From the NCBI GenBank assembly GCA_036346255.1, contig CM070628.1:12849840-12913839 (forward strand): DNA of 64,000 nt. Direction: 5' to 3'. The translations under genes and the position numbers were made by a program. The DNA is from Ampelocalamus luodianensis. Its lineage: Eukaryota > Streptophyta > Magnoliopsida > Poales > Poaceae. The notes beneath the pieces are model-generated. The model was not told the DNA's origin. It was given only the letters and a program-made list of their open reading frames with translations, and ran no database searches. Shown here piece after piece: positions 54,930 to 64,000 of this stretch (position 1 is its first letter; each line of letters starts with the position of its first letter).

Positions 54930-57900
54930 TGTAACATCCTAATATTGGACTTGTGTTTCAAATGTAAGAAAATGAGAAGAAATTAAAACTTTTTCTTACA
55001 TCATGTATTTCTTGTATGCTTTGAACAATTCTTGTACAAGAAGTTATGGAAATACAAAGTCACAAGTCTTTTGATCAAAACCTTGTCTTCCAAAAATATT
55101 CATCTCAAATCTTGTGAACATCTTTGGGAAATATTTTCCTAAGTTCCTGTGATGGTATGTGACCCCTCTTAAAAATTTCACAATTTTTAGAAATTATTTG
55201 AATATTTTTAGAGGGCAGTCAACCTGTTTGACCTTCAGTCAAAACTTTAAACCAGAGCCTTACATTATTTTTGGAGGAAAATGTGCAGCATAAAAACCTC
55301 TAAAAATTTTATACAAGGAAAATATCTGAGTTAGCAAGCTCCAGCAAAATTTTTATAATTTTTGGAGTTGTTTTGCTATCTCAATTAAATCCTCAAAGTC
55401 CCAGTTCAGTTTAAAACTCAAAACCTAATTTCACTGTTCCTTGGGTTCGGGTCAGACTCGGGCTCGAGCCTCTCGGTCCAGTCAACTAACTGCACCGAGC
55501 CTCTTTTAAAATCGCGCGTCTAATCTCCACCGTTGGATCCCTATCATGTGGCCCATGTTCGTGTGAGCATTCGGACCGTGCGGATGCTTTATCCCTTTTG
55601 AACCGTTGGATCCCCATCCAACCGCCCAGTTTCTCCGAGACATTCGGACCTTCCGGTTGTTTTGTTTGAATCTGAGCAGTTCATTTCTAATCCAAGGGCT
55701 CCCGATCTATTCCTTTATTTCCAAATCTCAGAGGCGTGGCGCGTTGTCAGTCGTCCGATTAAAATGCAAGGGTCCTTATTCGCCCGAGCTTTTTCTTTGG
55801 TCATCTTCAACCTCCCGCCGTGCGAAAACAGTGTAGGGCATGGGGATGTCATTTCATGCTCCCTACAACCGTCCTAGCCGACATTTAGGGTTGTGGGAGG
55901 TGTGTTCGGCCGAGCCATACCCCATACCATCATCCACACCCCTTTTTGCTTGTCGGCCATGCCTTGTGTCTTGAGCTTTGAACCATGCCTTCCGAAAAGC
56001 TCTTTTGGCAAACCCTAACATTTTCAAAGCCTTATTAAGCACCTTCAATACCTACTGGTATCCCTTTACGCCACCCTCGAGCTCCATTTCTAGTTTTGGA
56101 GCTTGAACCCCCAAACTACCATTGTTGAACGGTAGAGCTCCATTGGTGTTCTTGGTGTTCCATTGGTTCTCCTTCGTAATTATTTACACCAAGTTAACCT
56201 CCTCTCTATCTTGAACATATCCCCTCACTTAATCTTGGATTTGATTCGCAGGAATTATCCAATTTGGGGTTTGTTCAAATTCGGCCGAATTTGGTCATTT
56301 TCTTCCTCAGCTCCGGTGAGTGCTCTATTCCTCAATTATTTACTCATGAAGCTTATGTGGGCTATTGTGTAGCTATTTTGACCACCCGTGGTGTTCATTT
56401 TGGCTCAGATCTCTATTTTCATATCTTCTTCCTCGAGTCCGACAAGCTCTGTCGTGGTCAGACCTTCTCCGACCATCTTTGAAGTTCATCTCGATTAAGG
56501 TAGCTTCTTATTAGTCCCTAGAGGCTTTGGCACACGCTTCTTTGGACTGCAGCGGAGCATTTTGCTATTTTCGTGTTTAGCAGTAAAAGCTCCATTTTCG
56601 TTTTCCCGGCTAGCCAGCGTTCTGGTCCCTCACCGCCGGCGAGGTTGCCACCATTAGGTTCGTGGTGCTATTGCGATTCCATTTTAGTTCTTAGTTGGCA
56701 CCGCCGCGACCGGAGTCGCCGGCGACAAGCCGTTGAACACGCTCGGTAGTGTGCTGGCGAAATCCCCGTTTTCATCATTTATTTAGGACACATTAATTGC
56801 CCGATTATTGCTAATCATTAGGTGCATTAATCATGTCATAATCTGGTTCGTTGTGTCGCTGGCATGTGGGCCCGTAGGCCTTAAGCCGCGGCTCTGGGGT
56901 CATTAATTGTTAATCATTGGTTAGCAATTAATGTGTCTTAGCCGTCAGTTTGTGTCACTGCTAGGTGGGCCCCCATCTCTTAAATCCACCTCTGTGCAAA
57001 GATCTTCAGGACACATTAATTACTAATCATTAGTTTTCAGTAATTAATCACTGTCCTAATTGCCCTCTGTCTCACTGACAGTGGACCCACGCATTAAAAT
57101 CCTCCTCGCGCACTTAAGTCTCGTGCGGAGCACTTTGTCGGTTGTGGACCGTCGATTCCGTGATCAACGGTCCAGATCTTGTATGCATTCGGACCATCCG
57201 GTTGCCTAAATCATTCTTGGCCGTCCATCGCTTGATCTGCGGTCGTGATCGTGAATGCAATCGGACCATCCGAAGGGGGTTGTGATCTGAGTCGTCCATC
57301 TTCAGATCTACGATTGTGGTTGGCTGCGGTAGCCGCACCGTCCGAATGCATCCCTCCTCGTGAGCCGTAGGATTTTAGATCTAGGGTTCTTAAGCGTCCA
57401 CATCGCTTATTTCCGTTAAGTTTGAATCTATTTCTGTAGGCTTTTGTTTATCAACTAAAAATTGCATTTTGAACTTTAAAAACTCATAACTAATTCCTGT
57501 TAACTACTTTTTAGGTAATTCCAACTGCAATAAAATCTTATGACACTAGAGTTTAATATAAAAATGCATTCAGGCATATTTCAGTATCAGAAAATCTTGT
57601 AACTAAAATAACTTGATTCCTACCTTTAGAATATTCCAGAAATAGAAATAAAACTTGAAAAATGCATATCTTTTTCTATAGATTCCCAATTTGTGCAAAA
57701 TCAATTTTGTTAAATTCCTATGCTAGTGTACTTTAATATGAGATAGGTTTTGAGCATAGTTATAATTCGGTAAAATGACTTGCAATAGATTTACAACTTG
57801 GAAAAATCATAAATAAATCGCTATAACTCCAAATTTAGTAAACTCAACTTTGCTGTTATTAGGATGTCATAATCTACCTGCTATAAAAATTTCAGACCTT

Positions 57901-59024
57901 AGATCTTTCTGAAAATTTTCGCCATAAACAGTACCAAAAATTAATTTGGTAAATTGATAGGCTGAGAAAGAGTATTTTGTCTATATCTTTTGCATCCTAA
58001 GTCCATATTGCATGATTCTTGTTCCTAAAATTGTCTAACATTATCCCCTAGCTGCTGTATAAATTTCATTAGATTTGAATGTCTTTTGCCGTTGGAGTTT
58101 ATTTGGTGTTCTTCGTTCTTATTGGTTTATCGCCTTTTCGCGTTAGGTTCCGAAGACTATATTGATAATAATTCTGAGCCACAACCATCAGATCCTGCAC
58201 TCCAGCAAGGCAAGCAGATGTAGCATCATTTGACCATGTTGCTCCTACTATTTTCAAATTCTAATATATTGTTTGCAAATTCTATGTATGCATTGCTATG
58301 TTGTTTTAACTATTGCCGATAGTTCACCTAGTAGATGCATTATCAGTAGAAAATGTTTATTCCTCTACTACTGAAGCCTAGGATTACTTGCTGTGATTTT
58401 GGGCTCGCTGGATGAACCCTTGTCACTTAGTAGTTTACGCATCATTATGCTTAGCCATCGGTAGAAATGGACGGTTATCGACTTGTCGATAACCTTGATC
58501 ACACAAATTTATTATGATCTCTATGTTTCGGCCTTGTGCTATGTCTAAATTGTAAAACTAAAACTGAAAATGAAAACAATTTAGACTTGGACACAATGGT
58601 AAGATGGTGTGATCTTTTGGGTGTGATTGGAATGGTGCCCGGGTCAATTAAGGACCGAACTACTTGTGAGTACCTGTTATCCGAGTATTTCTGTGCGTGA
58701 TAACCACACTAGAGGGATATGGAACCTCTTTAGCTGAATACTTTGGGGTGTGTTAATTAATGAGTCGCGTGGTGGGTTGCACATTTAATTATGTGCAACA
58801 TGGACATGTTTGTGGGGAGAGGAGCACCCGCCGAGGCCGGTGTGTCCTGCTCCATGTATGGGTCCTTGTGATCCATATTTCGTCGACAGATCACTAAGGA
58901 TTAACCCCCATACGTGCGTCTCTTGATTAGCATATTCCATTGGAAAGGGTTCGTAGGACTTAGCTGTGCCGGCATACCTAAGGAAGTGTGCTTAATAGCT
59001 TGGCAAAAAGGCGGTCTGAAGTGT

Positions 59025-59095
59025 GGGTACATTGGTACACCCCTGCAGGGATTACAAACTATTCGAATAGCCTCGTCCTAGGTTATGGACACGCT
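59025..59095 (+). repeat. Palindrome cluster of LTR D matching LTR B
   Basis: GGTACACC-like, CCCTGCAGGG (59041-59050), CTATTCGAATAG (59059-59070) and CGTCCTAGG...ATGGACACG. Same order and spacing as 26975-27050. Confidence 0.75.
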
Positions 59096-59398
59096 TGGAT
59101 AAGCTTTTCAAGAGTTAGACTACAACCTTTTTAATTAAAACTTGATGAGTGGTGTGAGTCAGCGATTCATGCTATTTTGGTGGTGGCTATTGGGTTAGTC
59201 ACTTCTAGGTGGTTACTTGATAATTATTGTTACTCGCTGTTATTTCAATGTTTAAAAACCGATTTGTCAAATGGCCTTCAATCTATTACATTATTGCAAA
59301 TGAAACTTGCTTTATGCGTCCAAATAACCATATAACTAACCTCCCTTTGATACAACTTTCATGTAGCTATGTATAGGCTTGTTACTCGTAAGTCTTGC

Positions 59399-59416
59399 GA
59401 GTACATTATTGTACTC
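59399..59416 (+). repeat. Late LTR hairpin of element D
   Basis: GAGTAC (59399-59404) pairs with GTACTC (59411-59416), followed by ACTTGC. LTR B has GAGCAC/GTGCTC and LTR A has GAGTC/GACTC in the matching context. Confidence 0.6.
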
Positions 59417-59840
59417 ACTTGCATTGCTTGTTGTGTGCAGAGGAAGAAGGTGAGCCCGAAGGGCCTCATTTTTGTGAGTTGTGTTGTGGCAGTGTGTGGG
59501 GCGATTAGCTTGGCAGCCGGGTCGGTTGCCCTGTGGTGTTATGTGGCTAACCGGTCGTCTTTTGGTTTAAGACATCTTATGGCACCTTTTGCTTCCGCTC
59601 TTACTTGATACTTATGTCATTTGGCCGGTCGGCTGTCCTGTAATAACTTATGTTATGTATGTCCTTTGGTAGACTTGTTATATTATCTTGTATGGAAATG
59701 ATGCATGCTTTGTATGATGAATGTGTGCTGTAATTTCTGGGAAGCACATGTCCATCGAAGCGCGGTTTATTCTATTTGTGATACTAGAACTAGTGGAAGG
59801 TTAAGTGTTACAAGCTTAATAAACCGGGGTCTCACAGAGT

Positions 59841-59853
59841 TGGTATCAGAGCC
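59841..59853 (+). other. Primer-binding site of element D
   Basis: TGGTATCAGAGCC, four bases after the LTR; a perfect initiator tRNA-Met site. Confidence 0.9.
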
Positions 59854-60564
59854 ATACTGACCGTAGAAACCCCTAGCGTGGTCGTCCCTAGTATATTTTG
59901 AAGACTTACTTTCCAAATATCAAGTGTTATCCTGAAAATCTTAAGTAAGTTCTCAGATTTTACTTCTTATCTATCTTAGCTTGCTCATCTCACCTTATTT
60001 TTGACTGAGTTTGAAAAGTTGTTTTCCCTCTCATCTTCTTTCAAAAGATAGATGTTTATTCGATTAAATTGGTTTTGGGTAAACCATGAGAGTTATAAAA
60101 TAAAAGTGTTGGCTGTCTTGCGAAGGTTAAAAGCTCCTGAAGCTACAAATTTCGGCCAGAGACTTGGAGAAGAAATTTCTGGACAACAAGCAGAAATTTC
60201 TGGACATCTAGTCATGGATAGTGTGTAGTGCTAAAAATGGGAGGTTAATTCAACTAAAATTTGTTGGGAATAAACAGGGTAAGAGGTGATATAAATTAGC
60301 TATGTGCCTAACCCTCTGTTAGTAGTTTTTGCCCTGTTTTATTGGCTGAACCAAACCGGACTTATGTGCTGAAAGTGGTCTTCCTAAAAACTGATTGCTC
60401 GTTCTTCCATACGAGTTAGTCATGATAGGAAGATGGATGTTGTTTTTATGACCTTGCTGCAATTTTGTTGGGTCTCTGGTTGTTGGAGTTTATTGTAGAG
60501 TGGTTAGTTGTCTTTCTTTGTCTCCTGTTCCGGAGTTGTTTCTAACCTATTTTTGTGGAGCAGG

Positions 60565-61610
60565 ATGACAAGAACCACCCGTAGCAGTCAGCAGGCTGGT
60601 TCCGATGAGGAGCTTCCCCCTCCTCCGACCATGGCTGAGGTTCTTGCTCAGATCGAGCGGAATCGCATGGACCAGACTCGGATCCTGGAGGTCATCGCGA
60701 GGAACACCTCCGCTCCTTCTGGTGCTTCGGGATCTGGAGGTGGTGGCCACCAGTCTCGTGGTGGGCTTGCGGAGTTTCTCCGTACGCAGCCACCCACCTT
60801 CTCCCGATCCGAGGACCCTCTGGACGCGGATCATTGGCTGCGTCTAGTTGAGCAAAAGCTCAACATCACTCAGTGCCAGGAGCAGGAGCGGGCACTCTTT
60901 GCATCCCATCAACATGAGGGTGCAACACTCTCTTGGTGGGAGAACTTTCTCGCCATGCAGCCCGCGGGCCATGTTGTCTCGTGGGAGGAGTTCAGGTCTG
61001 CTTTCCGTCGGGCCCACATCCCCGATGGCCTGATGAAGCTCAAGAAGAAGGAGTTTCTTGCGCTTAAACAGGGGCGCAAGTCTGTGTCGGAGTACCTTTA
61101 CGAGTTTAATCACTTGGCTCGTTATGCTCCGGGTGAGGTGGCCACTAATGAGGCCAAGCAGGAGAAGTTCATGGAGGGCTTATCTGAGGAGCTGCAGGAC
61201 AAGCTCTCTATTATGGACTTTGCTGATTTCCAGGCCTTGGTGGACAAGGCCATCGTCGCCGAGCACAAGGCGAAGGCGCTGGGCGAGTCCCGCAAGCGCA
61301 AGTGGGAGGCCCACCGGTCTGCACAGGCCAGTCTCTCCCGTCCCCGTGTTGGGCCCGCACCAGGGGCTCGTGCTTTGGCTTCACCACCGCCGAGGCCGTC
61401 GGTGCCAGTTACTCGTCCCCACAGCCGTGTTTGACCACGTGCACTGTGACCCAAGAAAGAAGTTGCTCTCCGCAACCCGGCTGCTGATGTCACCTGCTTT
61501 TCTTGCAACCAGAAGGGCCATTATGCTAGCAGTTGCCCTAAGAGGACTGGAGCGGCCCCTCGTCCTAATGGAGGACGCGGGCAAGGGAATGGTCACCGCG
61601 ACTGAAGGTG
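60565..61610 (+). pseudogene. gag: gag of element D
   Basis: Starts at the ATG at 60565 (MTRTTRSSQQAGSDEELPPP). Domains in order: a polar N-terminus, PPTFSRSEDPLDADHWLRLV, then the gag core (WWENFLAMQPAGHVVSWEEF, FRRAHIPDGLMKLKKKEFL, LARYAPGEVATNEAKQEKF, FQALVDKAIVAEHKAK). A TGA at 61432 ends the 290-residue frame, but the same frame continues through further TGA codons to the CCHC knuckle CFSCNQKGHYASSC near 61497-61538. Gag forms the particle. Its similarity to element B gag is clear across the core. Confidence 0.9.
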
Positions 61611-61686
61611 ATCCGAAGACTCGTGGTGTCGGGGTGGTCGAGTCAACCACATCTCTACCGAGGAGGCTCAGGAGGCGCCCGACGTT

Positions 61687-62076
61687 GTGTTGGGTACGCT
61701 TCTTGTCAGTTATCGTCCTGCTACAGTATTATTTGACTCTGGAGCATCGCATTCTTTTATTTCGATATCATTTGCTGCTGATTGTGACCTTCACTTTGTT
61801 TCGTTGGAGATTCCTTTGCTTATTCGCTCTCCGGGAGCGGAAATGAGAGCTGATCAAGAATGCTGGGGCGTTCCTATTGATATCGAAGGAGTGGAATTCT
61901 TGGTGAATCTCATCTTACTCGATTCGTCGCGCCTGGATGTGATTCTTGGCATGGATTGGTTGTCCCAACACTTGGGGCAAATCGATTGTGCCAGAAAGAT
62001 GGTCTACCTCACTAGTCCCTCAGGCGAGCAGGTTGGGATTGCACCGCACCGCAGGGCCACATCTTTGTGCCCTTGA
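61687..62076 (+). pseudogene. pol: Protease of element D
   Basis: Same frame as gag. The retropepsin active site is in ATVLFDSGASHSFIS, and the second conserved part is DVILGMDWLSQH. A stop at 62074-62076 separates it from RT; a small frame disturbance lies around 62040-62110. Confidence 0.9.
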
Positions 62077-62109
62077 AGCTAAGCCAAGACCAAGATTCGA
62101 AGGTGCCCA

Positions 62110-63470
62110 TTTGGTGACTTTGTGGATGTCTTTCCAAGATTTGCTCAGGATGCCTCGATTCGAGACTTGGAGTTTGTTATCGAGTTGCTGACCGGTACCG
62201 CTCCAATCTCAAAGGCGCCGTACCGAATGCCTCCTAATGAGTTGGAGGAGCTGAAGAAGCAGTTAGGTGAGCTTCAAGCAAAGGGCTTTATCCGTCCTAG
62301 CTCATCTCCTTGGGGTTGTCCAGTTATTTTTGTAAAGAAGAAGGACAAGACCCTGCGTATGTGTGTTGATTACCGTCCGCTTAATGAAGTGACGGTGAAA
62401 AACAAGTATCCTTTGCCTCGTATTGATGATCTTTTTGACCAGTTGACCGGAGCCCGTGTCTTTTCCAAGATTGATTTGAGATTGGGTTATCATCAGGTCC
62501 GAATCAGGGCTGAAGATATTCCAAAGACAGCGTTCACTACTCGTTATGGCCTCTACGAGTATACCGTCATGTCTTTTGGCTTAACAAATGCTCCTACTTT
62601 ATTTATGAATCTTATGAACTCGGTGTTCATGGAGTATCTGGATAAGTTCGTTGTGGTTTTCATTGATGATATTCTTATCTACTCCAAGAGTGAAGAGGAG
62701 CATGCTGAGCATCTGCAGATTGTTTTGGGAAAACTGCGTGAGCACCAGCTGTATGCCAAATTCAGCAAGTGCGAGTTCTGGTTGAAGGAAGTGGCGTTCT
62801 TGGTCCATGTTCTTTCAGCAGGGGGTGTAGCAGTGGATCCTAGCAAGGTCAGTGATATTTTATCTTGGGGTCATCCCAAGTCAGTCACCGATGTGCGGAG
62901 TTTTCTTGGTTTAGCAGGCTACTACCGCCGCTTTATCGAGAACTTCTCCAAGATCGCGAAGCCGATGACTGAGCTGCTCAAGAAGGACAAGAAATTTCTG
63001 TGGTCCTCTGCTTGTGACGAGAGTTTTCAGGAACTCAAGAAGCGCTTTACTTCAGCGCCAGTGCTTGTTCTCCCTGACATACACAAGAGCTTTGATATCC
63101 ACTGTGATGCCTCTCGTCAAGGACTCGGTTGTGTTCTTATGCAAGAAGGCAAGGTAGTGGCCTATGCATCAAGGCAGTTAAGGCCTCATGAACTCAACTA
63201 TCCTACCCATGATTTGGAGTTAGCTGTTGTGGTCCATGCACTTAAGATTTGGCGGCATTACCTGATTGGTAACCGTTGTGAAGTGTACTCTGATCACAAG
63301 AGCTTGAAATACTTGTTCACCCAGCCAGATCTAAACCTCAGGCAAAGGAGATGATTGGAATTGATCAAAGACTATGATATGGGTATTCAGTATCATCCGG
63401 GCAGGGCCAATGTTGTGGCGGATGCGCTTAGTCGGAAGGTGTATTGCAATACTTTGGTGCTCCAAGAGCA
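62110..63470 (+). pseudogene. pol: Reverse transcriptase and RNase H of element D
   Basis: An open frame of 410 residues from 62122. The RT has IELLTGTAPISKAPYRM, VKKKDKTLRMCVDYRPLN, the catalytic aspartate in FSKIDLRLGYHQVRI and the VVVFIDDILIYSKS motif. The connection shows DVRSFLGLAGYYRRFIENF. RNase H shows FDIHCDASRQGLGCVLMQ and VYSDHKSLKYLFTQPDLNLR. A TGA at 63352-63354 replaces the expected tryptophan codon after RQRR; after it the frame continues with DYDMGIQYHPGRANVVADAL to a TAG near 63472. Catalytic residues are intact. Confidence 0.95.
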
Positions 63471-63474
63471 ATAG

Positions 63475-64000
63475 CCTACCCTTCTTGAAGAATTTCAGCG
63501 GCTCAATTTGGGTTTGATTGAGCACGGTTCTCTTGCTACTTTGGTTGTGCAACCAACCTTGGTAGATCAAATCAAGGCTGCACAGCAGACAGATGTTGGT
63601 GTGAACCAAATCAAGCAGAATATCAAGATTGGGACAGCCAAGTGCTTCTCAGAGGATGCGCATGGTGTTGTGTGGTTTGGACAGCGCCTTGTAGTCCTGA
63701 AAGTCATGGAATTGCGAAATTTGATTCTCCGCGAAGCCCATGACTCCCCTTTGTCTATCCACCCCAGAGCTACCAAGTTGTATCAGGACCTTCGTCAGAG
63801 ATTTTGGTGGACTCGCATGAAGCGCGAGATTGCCAAGTTTGTTGCCGAGTGCGACGTGTGCTGTCGAGTCAAGGTCGAACATCGGCGTCTGCGAGTCTTC
63901 TTCACCTTTGCGGTGCACGAGTGGAAGTGGGATTCCGTTGGTATGTACTTCATCACCGATCTGCCCCGTACTTCTTCTAGGAAGGATGCTATTTGGGTTG
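63475..64000 (+). pseudogene. pol: Integrase of element D, N-terminal part
   Basis: Continues in the RT frame. The HHCC finger region is visible as SIHPRATKLYQDLRQRFWWT then FVAECDVCCRVK, leading into the start of the catalytic core (WKWDSVGMYFITDLPRT, where the first core D is present). The window ends inside the core. Confidence 0.85.

Larger units (their letters stand above)
54930..59836 (+). repeat. 5' LTR of element D (4907 bp)
   Basis: TGTAACATCC ... GGTCTCACA. It starts like LTR B and shares a palindrome cluster (59025-59095) and a late hairpin (59399-59416) with it. Phrases such as CATTCGGACC(G/T)TCCGG recur at 55570-55650 and 57180-57350. Short open frames have no recognisable domains. 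Confidence 0.9.
54930..64000 (+). mobile_element. Gypsy retrotransposon D, Tekay/Del-like (runs off the window)
   Basis: A 5' LTR of 4907 bp, a primer-binding site, gag, protease, RT, RNase H and the beginning of integrase are visible; the rest and the 3' LTR are beyond 64000. It is inserted into MULE copy 2; the left flank is CCTGC. gag, protease and RT-to-integrase lie in one reading frame over most of their length and are broken mainly by stop codons, so decay is moderate. Clade is inferred from RT/RNase H/integrase motifs typical of Tekay/Del chromoviruses. Confidence 0.9.

Overview
This window is nuclear DNA of a flowering plant, most likely a grass. The evidence is a plant-type mTERF gene, Sirevirus, Tekay/Del-like and CRM-like LTR retrotransposons, MULE transposase copies and a Stowaway-type MITE end. 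It is a gene-poor, transposon-rich stretch. Only one gene looks intact: an mTERF-family organelle protein on the minus strand at 10681-11826. A tail fragment of an older mTERF paralogue lies directly beside it.

Layout. 1-5739: degenerate interior and 3' LTR of a Ty3/gypsy element (A), whose 5' end is outside the window. 5740-9515: old intergenic DNA with a MITE scrap, a hAT-like transposase relic and a local duplication. 9516-12040: mTERF relic, mTERF gene and upstream region. 12150-43141: one Mutator-like (MULE) transposase gene on the minus strand, cut into four pieces by three separate LTR retrotransposons. These are a Sirevirus copia element (12628-23576, TSD GCATA), a gag-only gypsy element (B, 23978-33114, TSD GTTCG) and a CRM-like gypsy element on the minus strand (C, 33207-40996, TSD CTTCT). 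All three target-site duplications can be read directly. Beside the MULE 5' end (43158-43480) is a captured host-gene fragment that keeps an intron; it resembles SPT6.

43480-54066: a mosaic of unassigned DNA. It holds a 3-4 kb element bounded by about 330-bp inverted repeats (47160-51205), which contains an array of short hairpins (48702-48940) and a GC-rich minisatellite block. 54067-54929: a second MULE transposase copy of the same family on the plus strand. It is cut by a Tekay/Del-like gypsy element (D, 54930 to the window end) with a 4.9-kb LTR.

How the parts relate. Elements B and D have related gag proteins and aligned LTR motifs, so B is probably a non-autonomous partner of a D-like element. 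Many elements here carry ladders of short palindromes in their terminal or regulatory DNA: the LTRs of A, B, D and the Sirevirus, the MULE end and the inverted-repeat element. Some of these palindromes change in a compensatory way between B, D and A, which suggests selection on structure. No element in the window has an uninterrupted full polyprotein or transposase. Family names come from reading motifs, without database searches.
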